64,000 bases of DNA, taken from positions 9,613 to 73,612 of the forward strand of contig JBOGKE010000027.1 in assembly GCA_050745265.1 (NCBI GenBank), given 5' to 3'. This DNA comes from RH2-MAG17b sp050745265. GTDB taxonomy: Bacteria; Acidobacteriota; Terriglobia; UBA7540. The notes beneath the pieces were generated by a model. That model was given only the letters and a program-made list of their open reading frames with translations. It was not told where the DNA came from and made no database searches. Below, piece after piece: positions 16,563-25,648 of this stretch. Both the position numbers and the translations under genes were made by a program. Positions within the stretch are counted from its first letter, which is position 1, and every line of letters starts with the position of its first letter.

Positions 16563-18374
16563 CTACGAAGACACCTCCGACGCGCGCGGAGCTTGCACGA
16601 GCACGGTCCGACCCGTGCTCTTGCTTGAGCGGGTGAAGTAAATGCCGCCGTAAATTGCCCACACCAGAGCGAAGCCGAGCGCGAGGAGCGGCTCCATTTT
16701 CGTGCCGTAGCCCATGAACGGGCCCACCAGATAGAACGCCATGCAGGCGAGGTTTGCGAGCAGCCCGAAGATGGGGATTACCACGTGCCGGACGGGTTTG
16801 AACTTCGGATGCTTGTGATACGCCACCATGCACACCACGCAGCTAAACGCGTACAGCAGGAACGTGCCGAAGTTCGAAGTGAGCGTAATGGTAAGCAGCG
16901 AGTTGGGCGAAGCCGCCATCGCGGCGTGCGAAACGTATCCGAAGCTCGACCAGAACCCGTGCGGCAGCGCCTTAATCGTGGCGTCGGCGAGCGCGCCCGC
17001 GTCGCCGAAGACCATCGACACGCCGAGGCAGCCGATCACCGCCGAGATCGCGGCCAGCGTCCAGATGGCGCGATGCGGCGTGAGCTTCTTGCCGTGCAAC
17101 ATGCCGAAGTGTTCCGGCACTTCCTGGTCTTTGCCCATAGCGTAAGTGACGCGAGCGCCGGTGTTGATGCACGAAAGCGTGGTGCCGATCAGCGCCAGGA
17201 AGACGGTCAGCGCCTCAATCAGCATGAACGCCCGCCCCCGGCCGGCCCCGAAAATCGCGTCGCCCACCATGATCATGATGTCGCCGACGGGCGCGGCTGA
17301 GCCTTGGGCGCTCGCCATGCTATACCCGCTGTTCAGGAAATAATTCGCCGCGAAGTATTCGAAGAGATAACAGAACGCGCCCTGTACCAGCAGCGAAGTG
17401 ATCACCGCAATCGGAACATCGCGCTTGGCGTTCTTCGCTTCCCCTCCGAGCGATGTGCACGATTCAAATCCCACCAGGATCAGAATGGCGACCGTGGCTT
17501 GCACAAAGACCCAGCCCCAATTGTGCGCGCCAAAGACCGAGGAGGCGCTCTTGTGAGAGGCAAACGCGCCGCTCGCGTCGTGCGTGGGGTAACTGATGCG
17601 GTACGGCTCCGGTTTTCCGGCGGCGTCGAGCTTCGGCATCGGCCGGCCGGCCGAGTCCCGCACGATCGCTTCCGCGGTCTGCCCGTTTACCAACGTTTTT
17701 TGAGTAGCGAACTGGTACGTGTAAGCGTCGCCCGAAGCCGAATCAAACTGCCACGCGACGCTGCCCGGCGGGTGATTCATCCGATAGCCGAGGGCCATCA
17801 CGGCGAAGACGAGCAGCGCGCTGATCTGGATGACGTTGATTGCGATGCTCACCGCGGTCGAGCCGCTGACGCCGCGGAACGCGATGTAGGCCACGCCGAA
17901 TGACGCGACGACGGCGACGATCATCATGAACATCGGGCCCGGGTTCGAGGCGCTCATGAAATTCGGCCAGAGCGTGCCCACCACGTACCCGCAGAAAACG
18001 CCGATCACGGCCACCATGACTCCGGGATAAACCCAGTAGTAGAGGTGCGAGGCCCAGCCGACAATGAACTTCGACAGCCGCGCGTAGCGCCAGGCCCGGT
18101 CGTGATTCAGAAACGACTGCTCGGCGAAATAATACGAACTGCCCGTTCCCGGATAGAGTTTGGCCAGTTCCGCATAACTCACTGCCGTCGCGAGGCACAG
18201 CAGCAAGGCCACAAAGATGCCGAGCCACATCGCCGGCGCGGTCACGCCCGTTCCTGCCTGGATCGCGAACGTCAGCCAGAGAAACGCTCCCGGCGCGATC
18301 AGCGCCATCGCGTTCATCGTCAGGCCTGTTAAACCCAGGGTCTGCTTCATCTGAGGTGCGGTGTTCTCGGTCAT
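16563..18374 (-). CDS. APC superfamily amino acid permease
   Basis: This 603-residue protein has 12 or more membrane helices and the APC start LGLTGLTMNAMALIAPGAFLW (helix 1, about 13-33), with GTGSSYYFAEQSF (about 76-88) after helix 2. Between helices 6 and 7 there is a polar insert of about 75 residues (about 205-275, with GQTAEAIVRDSAGRP), which lengthens it compared with the usual 450-500. The substrate is probably an amino acid. AAGGAG precedes the ATG. Cysteine dioxygenase is downstream and glycolate oxidase is divergent upstream. Confidence 0.88.
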   Translation of the reverse strand: MTENTAPQMKQTLGLTGLTMNAMALIAPGAFLWLTFAIQAGTGVTAPAMWLGIFVALLLCLATAVSYAELAKLYPGTGSSYYFAEQSFLNHDRAWRYARLSKFIVGWASHLYYWVYPGVMVAVIGVFCGYVVGTLWPNFMSASNPGPMFMMIVAVVASFGVAYIAFRGVSGSTAVSIAINVIQISALLVFAVMALGYRMNHPPGSVAWQFDSASGDAYTYQFATQKTLVNGQTAEAIVRDSAGRPMPKLDAAGKPEPYRISYPTHDASGAFASHKSASSVFGAHNWGWVFVQATVAILILVGFESCTSLGGEAKNAKRDVPIAVITSLLVQGAFCYLFEYFAANYFLNSGYSMASAQGSAAPVGDIMIMVGDAIFGAGRGRAFMLIEALTVFLALIGTTLSCINTGARVTYAMGKDQEVPEHFGMLHGKKLTPHRAIWTLAAISAVIGCLGVSMVFGDAGALADATIKALPHGFWSSFGYVSHAAMAASPNSLLTITLTSNFGTFLLYAFSCVVCMVAYHKHPKFKPVRHVVIPIFGLLANLACMAFYLVGPFMGYGTKMEPLLALGFALVWAIYGGIYFTRSSKSTGRTVLVQAPRASEVSS

Positions 18375-18561
18375 GGCAATCTCCTTAAGTCAAGTGGTTG
18401 CGCAGGTGCCAGTGTGCGGGGATTGGCGCGCCAAGTAAAACGCAAAGTTTCTATCGAGGGAATAACACATTTCGATACGAATGCTACAAGTAAGACTTAT
18501 GAGAACGATTAACAAAATCGATGCATCCTGACGGGCCGAACGCGGCGAAGGACCTCTTTGG

Positions 18562-18906
18562 TTGCTGAAAAAGTCATGCGAACTGTCATTCTGAGCGGAG
18601 CGAAGAATCTCTGTATTTATAGTCAGAAAATACTGGGATTCTTCGTCGCCTTCGGCTGCTCCGAAAATTTCGGAACGGGCCGCGTATCAGGGCACGACTT
18701 TAGTCGTGCCAGCTGTAGTCGATGACACATCCGGCTTTAGCCGCTGAGGCCCTCAGGGGCTAAAGCCATATTGTTCGTGGCGCGCCTACGGCATGGCTGA
18801 AGCCATGCCCTGATACAATGCTCCCGTGCTTTTCATGCTTCGGAGTGTCGCGAAGCGACATGAGAAACTCCTCAGAATGACACGCTCCCGGCTTTTTTCA
18901 GCAGCC
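18562..18906. repeat. 345-bp composite unit with 34-bp terminal inverted repeats
   Basis: The left end reads TTGCTGAAAAAG, then 10 bases, then TGTCATTCTGAG; the right end is the reverse complement (CTCAGAATGACA ... CTTTTTTCAGCAG). Inside lies a second palindrome (18684-18816) bounded by GTATCAGGGCACGAC and CATGCCCTGATAC. Related half-units occur at 56266-56357 and 9737-9751. No transposase frame is present. Confidence 0.75.
18684..18816. repeat. Inner palindrome, AGGGCACGAC family
   Basis: This unit starts GTATCAGGGCACGACTTTAG and ends GGCATGGCTGAAGCCATGCCCTGATAC, with a central CCGCTGAGGCCCTCAGGGGC palindrome. Copies occur at 9593-9728 and 53813-53913. Here it is nested inside the 18562-18906 unit. 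Confidence 0.75.
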
Positions 18907-19138
18907 GCCATTTCTCCCGATGCATGAGCGAGGGGTTCTTCACGGACTTCAACCTCAGCGGATATCCCCGGATGGTTCGCGGAGTTTACCCTGGGGCTGA
19001 TTACCGGGACCCTTCGTGGCGCTCAGGACGACAGCGAAGCGTCTGGGATCACCGTGGTGCGTGGCGGCCGGCGCGGCTGCAGCGCGGAAGGCGCGGGGCG
19101 GGAATGATTCGTATTACAATCAGGTTCGGTTCTCTTCG

Positions 19139-20596
19139 ATGAAAATGGCGCAACAGGTACGAACACCCGACGTTCAGGTTCCCGTCGCACAGCTCGAGCG
19201 CATCGTTGGAAAAGGCAACGTGCTTTTCCGGCCGGAGGACCTGATGCTTTACGAGTATGACGGTCTCTCGGCGCAGGCGGCTCCGAACGCGGTGGTTTTC
19301 CCGGCGCTCACTTCGGAAGTTGCGGGCGTGGTGAAGCTCGCGGCGGAGCATCGTCTTCCCGTGATCGCTCGCGGCGCGGGAACGGGGCTGAGCGGCGGCG
19401 CGGTCGTATCCGAAGGCGGAATCGTCCTGGGCTTTTCGCGCATGAAGCAGATCCTGGAAATCGATCCGGAAAATCAGCGGGCGCGCGTGCAGCCCGGTGT
19501 GGTGAATCTGGACTTATCTCTTGCCGCGGCCGAGCACGGCCTCTACTACGCTCCCGATCCCTCCAGCCAGAAGGCTTGCACGCTCGGCGGCAACATAGCC
19601 GAGAATTCCGGCGGCCCGCACACGCTCGCCTACGGCGTCACCACGAACCACGTGCTCGGGCTCGAGATGGTTCTGCCCGGCGGCTCGGTGGTGCGAACGG
19701 GGGGCGCGTGCGTGGAAGCGCCGGGTTACGACGTGAGGGGCCTGGTGATCGGCTCCGAAGGAACGCTTGGTATCGTGACCGAAATCACGGTGCGCCTCTG
19801 CCGCAGGCCGGAAGCCGTGAAGACGCTGCTCGCCATCTATGACCGCTGTGTTGACGCCACGCGCACGGTTGCGTCGATCACGGCCCGCCGCATCACGCCG
19901 GCGGCGCTCGAAATGATGGACGGCTTCATGCTTCGCGCGGTAGAAGAGGCCACGCACGCGGGTTTTCCGCTGGATGCCGCCGCGGTGCTGCTGATCGAAA
20001 TCGAGGGCTTGCGCGAGGCGGTGGAGGAAGACGCCGAAGCGGTCGAAGCCGTCTGCCGCGAGAACCGCGCGCGCGACGTGCGGCGCGCCCGCAACGATGC
20101 GGAGCGCGAGTTGCTCTGGCGCGGGCGGAAGAACGCGTTCGGCGCCGTGGGCCGCATCAGCCCTAGCTTTTACGTGCAGGACGGAGTCATCCCTCGCACG
20201 CGCCTTCCCGAAATCATGGAATACATGGAGCAAGTCGAGAGCACGTACGGCCTGCGCATCGGCAACATTTTCCACGCGGGCGACGGCAACCTGCACCCGC
20301 TCATCATGTACGACCGGCGCGACGCGGACGAAACCCGTCGCGTCGTCGAGGCGGCCGGAGCGATCATCGCGAAGTGCGTCGAACTCGGCGGCTCGATCAC
20401 GGGCGAGCACGGCGTTGGCATCGAAAAGAGCGAGCTGATGCCGCTGCTATTTTCCGAAGACGACCTCGCGATGATGAGAGGAGTGAAGTCGGTCTTCAAT
20501 CCCGAAGGGGCGTTCAACCCGGGCAAGGTGCTGCCGGCGGGCAAAATGTGCGGTGAGTTGCGGGTTCAGCGCGTGGTGGGAGCGGTCACGGGATGA
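19139..20596 (+). CDS. glcD: Glycolate oxidase, FAD-binding subunit GlcD
   Basis: From the ATG at 19139 the protein has 485 residues, close to E. coli GlcD (499). It belongs to the VAO/PCMH flavoprotein family: the FAD-binding domain has RGAGTGLSGGAV (about 79-90) and PDPSSQKACTLGGNIAENSGG (about 138-158), and the C-terminal FAD-oxidase domain has NIFHAGDGNLHP with GEHGVGIEK, typical of GlcD/D-lactate dehydrogenase. With GlcE and GlcF it oxidises glycolate to glyoxylate at the cytoplasmic membrane. D-lactate is another possible substrate. An upstream in-frame extension to 19016 has no family similarity and was excluded. Confidence 0.92.
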   Translation: MKMAQQVRTPDVQVPVAQLERIVGKGNVLFRPEDLMLYEYDGLSAQAAPNAVVFPALTSEVAGVVKLAAEHRLPVIARGAGTGLSGGAVVSEGGIVLGFSRMKQILEIDPENQRARVQPGVVNLDLSLAAAEHGLYYAPDPSSQKACTLGGNIAENSGGPHTLAYGVTTNHVLGLEMVLPGGSVVRTGGACVEAPGYDVRGLVIGSEGTLGIVTEITVRLCRRPEAVKTLLAIYDRCVDATRTVASITARRITPAALEMMDGFMLRAVEEATHAGFPLDAAAVLLIEIEGLREAVEEDAEAVEAVCRENRARDVRRARNDAERELLWRGRKNAFGAVGRISPSFYVQDGVIPRTRLPEIMEYMEQVESTYGLRIGNIFHAGDGNLHPLIMYDRRDADETRRVVEAAGAIIAKCVELGGSITGEHGVGIEKSELMPLLFSEDDLAMMRGVKSVFNPEGAFNPGKVLPAGKMCGELRVQRVVGAVTG

Positions 20597-21939
20597 ATCA
20601 AGCCGCAACGGAAGATTATGCTGAAATCGTCGGCGAGAGCAACTGCGTCGCCGGCGCCGAAGTTTGCACCGATTTTAGCGTGGATGGCCTTGTCCCGCGC
20701 TCGGTGGTTTTCCCGTGTTGCGAGGATCAAGTGGCGCGGGTTCTCAAGCGCGCCGCGGAACGCGGTCTCGCCGTGATCGCGTGCGGTAGCGGCACAAAGC
20801 TCGGAGTTGGAAACGCCCCACGCAATTACGATCTTGCGCTCTCGCTTGGGCGAATGGACCGCGTGCGGCATTTTGAGCCTGCCGACCTCACCGCCAGCGT
20901 CGAATCCGGAGTCAAGCTCGGCGACTTCGAGGATCTGCTCCGTCCGCACGGATTGTGGCTTCCTGTCGATCCGCCTGGAAGTCTGCGATCGACCCTGGGA
21001 GGCATTGTCGCAGCCAACGCATCCGGGCCGCTTCGGCTGCACTACGGCAGCCCGCGCGATTTCGTGCTGGGGCTGAGAATCGCTACAACGGAGGGCAAGA
21101 TCATCAAGGCCGGCGGCAAGGTGGTGAAGAACGTCGCCGGCTACGATCTGACGAGGCTGCTGACCGGCTCTTTCGGCACCCTGGGCGTGATCGTCGAGAT
21201 CAGTCTCAAGCTGTTCCCGCTGCCGGCGCATCGGGCCACGTGGCGCGTTATGGCGGCGGGCCTCGATGTGGCGCGCCAATTCCGGCGCAGCATCCTGCAA
21301 TCGCCGCTCGCGCCGATGCGCATGGTGCTGCTCGATCGAGGCGCCGCGGCGATCGCGCGCGGAGACGATTTCCCCCGCCCCGGCGACCCCTTTGAAATTT
21401 GGATCGAGACGGGCGGGTCTGAGCGCGTGAACCGGCGCTTCGGGGAGACGCTCGGCGCGATTGCGGACAACGCGCGCGCGTCCGCCGATCCCATCGAGCC
21501 TCTCGAGACGGGCGTCGCGGAAGCGGCGTGGAACCGGATCGCCGATTTCACCGCATTCCGGCCGCCGGGCGAATTCGTCGCGGTGAAGGCGAGCGTTCCT
21601 ATTACTTCGAGCGAAGCCTTTGTGGAATTGGTGGGCCACGAAGCGGAGCAAGCCGGCGCGCGCCATGCCTGCTTTTCCCAGAACGGCGTGGGCGTCGTGC
21701 GCGCGTGCCTCATGGGCGCGCAACCGGATGGGCGGCTCGTCAGCTCGGTCGCTCGATTGCGCGCCGAAGCGGTCCGTCGCGGCGGCGCGCTCGTTGTCGA
21801 GCGCGCTTCGGAGGAAGTGAAGCGCGCCCTAGAAGCCTGGGGGTATGAGGGCAGCGACCTAGGAGTGATGAGCAAGATCAAACGGCTTTGGGATCCAAAC
21901 GGGACGCTCGCGCCCGGCCGGTTCGTCGGAGGGCTGTAG
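20593..21939 (+). CDS. glcE: Glycolate oxidase subunit GlcE (FAD-binding)
   Basis: This 448-residue protein is a second VAO-type flavoprotein, with CGSGTKLGVGNAP (about 60-72), PGSLRSTLGGIVAANASGPLR in the FAD site (about 129-149) and GGKVVKNVAGYDLTRL (about 174-189), a GlcE hallmark. It overlaps glcD by four bases (ATGA, 20593-20596), which indicates translational coupling. It is somewhat longer than E. coli GlcE (about 350), through a fuller C-terminal domain ending WDPNGTLAPGRFVGGL. Confidence 0.9.
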   Translation: MNQAATEDYAEIVGESNCVAGAEVCTDFSVDGLVPRSVVFPCCEDQVARVLKRAAERGLAVIACGSGTKLGVGNAPRNYDLALSLGRMDRVRHFEPADLTASVESGVKLGDFEDLLRPHGLWLPVDPPGSLRSTLGGIVAANASGPLRLHYGSPRDFVLGLRIATTEGKIIKAGGKVVKNVAGYDLTRLLTGSFGTLGVIVEISLKLFPLPAHRATWRVMAAGLDVARQFRRSILQSPLAPMRMVLLDRGAAAIARGDDFPRPGDPFEIWIETGGSERVNRRFGETLGAIADNARASADPIEPLETGVAEAAWNRIADFTAFRPPGEFVAVKASVPITSSEAFVELVGHEAEQAGARHACFSQNGVGVVRACLMGAQPDGRLVSSVARLRAEAVRRGGALVVERASEEVKRALEAWGYEGSDLGVMSKIKRLWDPNGTLAPGRFVGGL

Positions 21940-21962
21940 CCGCTCTGTGAGATGACTGTAGA

Positions 21963-23360
21963 ATGACTACGTCCAGAGACTCGGGTCAGCCGCCAGCGCC
22001 GGTGAGCGGCGCCCTTCACGGAATTAGTTCGCCTCCTTGCGCCGATGCGCTCCCGCCGGCCAGCGGGTATGGTCCGGGCGAAGCGCCGCTTGAGGCCGAT
22101 TACTCCAAGTGCATTCATTGCGGGCTGTGTCTGAACAGTTGCCCGACGTATCGCGTGCTCGGGCACGAGATGGATTCGCCGCGCGGCCGCATTTACCAGA
22201 TGATCCAGGTCGACAACGGACGGCTGCCGCTCGGCGAAAGCTTCGTCCGGCACATTGATCTGTGCCTGGATTGCCGGGCTTGTGAAACCGCCTGTCCCTC
22301 GGGAGTGGAATACGGAAAGCTGGTGGAAGCGGCGCGCGGCCAGATTGAGCGCTATTACCGGCGGCCGTTGGGCGCGACGCTGCTGCGCAAGCTCTTCTTC
22401 CTTCACCTCCTGCCGCACCGGCGCCGCCTGAGTGCCCTCGGATGGATGCTCCGCGCCTGGCAGCGCTCGGGCCTTGAACGCGCGGTATCCTCGTCGGGGC
22501 TCCTGAAGCTTTTGCCCGGACGTCTCGATCGCGTCGCGAGTCTCGCTCCGCAAATGGAAAAGCCGTTTTTCTTCGGGCAACTGGGAACCGTAACGCCCGC
22601 CGTAGGGCCGCGCCGCTATCGCGTCGCTTTTCTCGGCGGGTGCATCGCTCAGTTGTCATTCGCGCGGCTCAATGAGGCGACGGTGCGCGTTCTGGCGCGA
22701 AACGGTTGCGAAGTGGTCGTTCCCCCCGCCCAAGGCTGCTGCGGCGCGCTGCACGTCCACGCGGGCTTCCGCGATACAGCGCGGCAATTGGCTGTGCAGA
22801 ACATCCGTGCGTTTGAGGCCGGGAGTTATGACGCGATCATCACCAACGCCGCGGGCTGCGGCTCGGTTCTGAAGGAATATCCCGAGCTCTTCGAGCAAAC
22901 GGGGCGCGAGCACCTGGCCGCGGCGCAAGCGTTCAGCGCGCGCGTGAAAGACGTGACGGAGTTTCTGGCGGAGATCGGCGTGAATCCGGCGATGGCGCAT
23001 ATGCACGCTCGCGCGACATATCAAGATCCGTGCCACCTCAGCCACGCGCAGCAGATCCGTTCCGCTCCGCGCGCCGTGATCGCCGCGGTTCCTGGGCTTG
23101 ACTTCGTTGAGCTTAAGGAAGCCGAGGTGTGCTGTGGCAGCGCCGGAATTTACAACGTCGTGCATAACGAAATGGCGATGCAGCTCCTCGCAGCCAAAAT
23201 GAGTCGGCTGGACGAGACGCGAGCGGGCTTGATCCTCACCGCAAATCCAGGTTGCATGATCCAATTGCGCGCCGGCGTCGCGGCCAGCAACAACCCGGAC
23301 CGCCGCGTGCTTCACGTCGTCGAGTTGCTGGACGAAGCCTACCGCGCGCGGAACGGATAG
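21963..23360 (+). CDS. glcF: Glycolate oxidase iron-sulfur subunit GlcF
   Basis: This 465-residue protein has two 4Fe-4S clusters near the N terminus (CIHCGLCLNSCP at about 50-61 and CLDCRACETACPSG at about 100-113) and two CCG domains (GCCGALHVHAG and CCGSAGIYN) typical of heterodisulfide-reductase-like subunits. It passes electrons from GlcD/GlcE to the quinone pool at the membrane. It follows glcE after 23 bp. The N-terminal 40 residues before the first cluster are longer than usual and proline-rich, so a later start is possible, but the next in-frame ATG would cut into the cluster region. Confidence 0.92.
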   Translation: MTTSRDSGQPPAPVSGALHGISSPPCADALPPASGYGPGEAPLEADYSKCIHCGLCLNSCPTYRVLGHEMDSPRGRIYQMIQVDNGRLPLGESFVRHIDLCLDCRACETACPSGVEYGKLVEAARGQIERYYRRPLGATLLRKLFFLHLLPHRRRLSALGWMLRAWQRSGLERAVSSSGLLKLLPGRLDRVASLAPQMEKPFFFGQLGTVTPAVGPRRYRVAFLGGCIAQLSFARLNEATVRVLARNGCEVVVPPAQGCCGALHVHAGFRDTARQLAVQNIRAFEAGSYDAIITNAAGCGSVLKEYPELFEQTGREHLAAAQAFSARVKDVTEFLAEIGVNPAMAHMHARATYQDPCHLSHAQQIRSAPRAVIAAVPGLDFVELKEAEVCCGSAGIYNVVHNEMAMQLLAAKMSRLDETRAGLILTANPGCMIQLRAGVAASNNPDRRVLHVVELLDEAYRARNG

Positions 23361-23361
23361 C

Positions 23362-23437
23362 GGGACCTCCGTATTTGAGGTCCGCGGCTGGTGCTACTTG
23401 CGCCGCCAAAATCGGCGGTCCTAAAAGGCGGACGTCT
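23362..23437. repeat. GAGGTCCGCGG palindromic repeat (degenerate)
   Basis: The unit GGACCTCCGTATTTGAGGTC ... GGCGGTCCTAAAAGGCGGAC resembles the well-preserved copy at 55028-55110. It lies between the convergent ends of glcF and the WD40 gene. Confidence 0.6.
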
Positions 23438-23455
23438 CCACGACCGAAACGTGGG

Positions 23456-24556
23456 TCAACGCGCGGACACCGCGGTGCGTGACCACACGTGTACTTCGTT
23501 CTCCGCCGAGGCAGCGAGGTACTGGCCGGTGGGAGAGAACGCGACGGTGAGCAGCGGCTGCCGGCTTTCCTCGAGCGTTTGAACCAGCGCGCCAGTGGCA
23601 ACGGCCCAGATTCGCGCCGTATCGTCCTCTCCGGCGGAAGCGACATACCGGCCGTCGGGAGAAAACTCCGCCCAGTGCACCGGCCCCTGGTTGCCGCTGA
23701 GCGTGGCGAGCAGCTTCCACTCGGGAACCGACCAGAGCCGCACTTTGCCGTCTTCGCAGGACGTCTCCACCATTTTCCCGTCGCGCGCAAAATTGATGCT
23801 CAGCACCGTGCCGTGATGTCCGCCGAGGACGTTGACAAACGCGTGCTGGCGCGTCGATATCACCACTGGGTTCGGGCTGGCGTTGGTTTCGATTTGCGCG
23901 AGGATCAGCCATTCGCCGTCGGGCGAGATTGCGAAGAGGTGCGCCGGATGCGTGAGCGCGGGCAGGTTAAACCTCTGAGCGAGACCCGTGACTGGGTTCC
24001 AGAACGTAAACACGCCGGCCTTATAGAGCGCGACGTTCTTCAGGCGCGGGAAGTAGCGCGACGGCAGGAATCCGCCCTGGGCGCCAATGGCGTCGAGTTT
24101 GCCCAGAAGGGAATTCGCGGTCGTATCCCACTGAAAGGCGAGCTCGGGCGTCGAGACTTCGCCCCTGCCGCCCCTCGCTTTCTCGAGCCCGTGTGCCAGC
24201 ATGAACAGCCGGTTCGGCGCGACGTAGTTCGCGGACTCGAGGTTCAGGCTGGCGATTCCGGCGATCGCAGGCCGCAGGATCTGCTGCGGGCGTCCGGTCG
24301 AGAGGTTCACCACGATCACTCGCTTCTCTTCCACAACGGCGAGCGCAGCGCCATCAGGTGAGAAGGCGCCATCCGGCGAGTAATTCAAGGCGAGATGGCC
24401 CTCCATGCGAAGCTCGTGATGCCACAGGTACGCCGGGGAGGCAGACGCGGCGCTGGGGGATTGACCCGCCATCGCCAACCTGTGCGCCACGGGCGCGCTC
24501 CATGCCAGAGCGAGCAACGCGAGCGCGACAGAGCCGGTAAGTGCGAAGCGTTTCAT
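23456..24556 (-). CDS. Secreted WD40 repeat protein
   Basis: From the ATG at 24556 the protein has 366 residues, starting with a signal peptide MKRFALTGSVALALLALAWS (a TTG eight codons further upstream is a less likely start). The rest is a beta-propeller, with clear WD40 blades near the C terminus: HHGTVLSINFARDGK...KVRLWS, GPVHWAEFSPDGRYVASAGE...ARIWAV and LLTVAFSPTGQYLAASAE...VHVWS. The N-terminal blades are weaker. Such propellers are binding scaffolds; no catalytic feature is seen. It is monocistronic, convergent with glcF. Confidence 0.82.
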   Translation of the reverse strand: MKRFALTGSVALALLALAWSAPVAHRLAMAGQSPSAASASPAYLWHHELRMEGHLALNYSPDGAFSPDGAALAVVEEKRVIVVNLSTGRPQQILRPAIAGIASLNLESANYVAPNRLFMLAHGLEKARGGRGEVSTPELAFQWDTTANSLLGKLDAIGAQGGFLPSRYFPRLKNVALYKAGVFTFWNPVTGLAQRFNLPALTHPAHLFAISPDGEWLILAQIETNASPNPVVISTRQHAFVNVLGGHHGTVLSINFARDGKMVETSCEDGKVRLWSVPEWKLLATLSGNQGPVHWAEFSPDGRYVASAGEDDTARIWAVATGALVQTLEESRQPLLTVAFSPTGQYLAASAENEVHVWSRTAVSAR

Positions 24557-24658
24557 GGTTCTTGGATAGTGTATCCCCAATTCGGAGCACCGCCTGCAGC
24601 TGGAGAGGAGTCTGGCGGCCTGAGGTTGAAGAGGCCGAGACGAATGAGGCAGAAGGTA

Positions 24659-24688
24659 GGGGCGACCCGCCGGGTCGCCCCAATTTTT
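24659..24688 (+). terminator. Terminator-like hairpin upstream of coaD
   Basis: A perfect 11-bp stem, GGGGCGACCCG/CGGGTCGCCCC, is followed by AATTTTT on the plus strand. No plus-strand gene ends nearby (glcF ends 1.3 kb upstream), so it may be an intergenic repeat that only resembles a terminator. Confidence 0.4.
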
Positions 24689-24814
24689 GTTCAGCGCAGG
24701 TTACTCGAACCGCAGATTTACAATCAACGGGAGCGGACGATACAATGAACTCTCGAAGCCGCAGCGGCTGAGCTTCGATTCGCGCCCGGCAGGTTCGGTC
24801 CTTCTGCTGTCCCT

Positions 24815-25309
24815 ATGGCTGACACGACGGCGATCTACCCGGGATCATTCGATCCGATCACAAACGGCCACCTGGATCTGATTCAGCGCGGCAGCCGCCT
24901 GTTCGCCCGACTGATCGTGGCCGTGCTGACGAACTTCGAGAAGGAGCCGCTGTTCACGGCGCCTGAGCGTGTGCAGATGCTGAGCGAGGCCACGCAGGGC
25001 ATGGCCAACGTCTCGGTGGATACGTTTAGCGGGCTGCTGGTGGATTACGCGCGGCGCAAGAGCGCGGCCGCGATTCTGCGCGGCGTGCGGGCCTTCTCCG
25101 ATTACGAGTACGAGCTGCAAATGGCGCTAATGAATCGCAAGCTCGATCCGGAACTTGAAACGGTGTTTCTCATGCCCGCCGGATCGTTCCTCTACATCAG
25201 CTCGCGGTTGGTGAAGGAGATTGTTCACCACGGAGGTCCGGTGGCGGGCTTGGTGCCGCCGCTGGTAGAGAAACGGCTGAGGGAGAAGTTTCCGCCGAAG
25301 ACGCTGTAG
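24815..25309 (+). CDS. coaD: Phosphopantetheine adenylyltransferase
   Basis: This 164-residue protein matches CoaD along its length: AIYPGSFDPITNGHLDLI with the nucleotidyltransferase HxGH-like motif (TNGH, 16-19), ILRGVRAFSDYEYELQMALMN, and SSRLVKEI near the C terminus. It transfers AMP from ATP to 4'-phosphopantetheine to give dephospho-CoA, the penultimate step of CoA synthesis. It stands alone, with neighbouring genes unrelated to CoA. Family length is about 160, so it is complete. Confidence 0.96.
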   Translation: MADTTAIYPGSFDPITNGHLDLIQRGSRLFARLIVAVLTNFEKEPLFTAPERVQMLSEATQGMANVSVDTFSGLLVDYARRKSAAAILRGVRAFSDYEYELQMALMNRKLDPELETVFLMPAGSFLYISSRLVKEIVHHGGPVAGLVPPLVEKRLREKFPPKTL

Positions 25310-25648
25310 CGGGATGCTGACGAAAGCCGTTCGCGCTGTGTTGCTGGCTGCTATAAGGGCTTTCGACCCAATGATTGGAATGAAAACCAACGCGATCGTC
25401 ACCCCCGCGAAAGCGGGGGTCCAAGTCACTGGATTCCCGCTTTCGCGGGAATGACTGGCCCTGGCGGTTTTCGACAGACCGAAGCGAAGAAGATCCGGGT
25501 TTTCAGCACGTGTAACGCCGCCGTCCCGGCGGCAGTAGCTGGGTCATCGCGCCTATCTCGGGCGTGGGCAACCTGCGCATGTAGCTGCCGGCAAGATGCC
25601 AGCGCTACTTGATGCAAGTCACGCGTAAGAAAGTGAGGTCATGCAACG
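25310..25648. other. Intergenic region with repeats before the aminotransferase
   Basis: These 339 bp contain no gene I can support. A hairpin repeat with CCCCCGCGAAAGCGGGGG lies at 25389-25458 and a weaker GCCGCCGTCCCGGCGGCAGTAGC hairpin near 25517-25540, related to the GTAGCGCC family. The end (25640-25648) holds the ribosome binding region GTGAGGTCATGCAACG of the next gene. Confidence 0.55.
25389..25458. repeat. 70-bp CCCGCGAAAGCGGG double-hairpin repeat
   Basis: The unit reads AACGCGATCGTCACCCCCGC, GAAAGCGGGGGTCCAAGTCA, CTGGATTCCCGCTTTCGCGG, GAATGACTGG. A second copy in reverse orientation lies at 29721-29788, sharing both the hairpins and the flanks AACGCGATCGTCAC and GACTGG. A variant is near 58499-58548. 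Similar GCGGGAATCCAG repeats are widespread in bacteria. Confidence 0.8.

Larger units (their letters stand above)
18375..19138. other. Long intergenic region between APC permease and glcD
   Basis: This 764-bp divergent region holds an AT-richer stretch next to the permease (18440-18530), which probably contains its promoter, and the large nested palindrome at 18562-18906. A 72-codon frame at 18924-19142 has no recognisable homology pattern and is probably not a gene. The sequence TATTACAAT (about 19112-19120) could be a -10 element for glcD, but no convincing -35 box goes with it. Confidence 0.55.

Noticed and set aside
18924..19142. A 72-codon plus-strand frame before glcD
   Set aside because: It overlaps the glcD start, has no homology pattern and lies next to repeat sequence.
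21141..22580. A 479-codon minus-strand frame opposite glcE/glcF
   Set aside because: Its product is serine/arginine-rich without recognisable domains and it is antisense to well-supported genes.
24659..24688. A coaD-linked terminator
   Set aside because: The hairpin and T-run look like a terminator, but no plus-strand gene ends just upstream, so I keep it only at low confidence.
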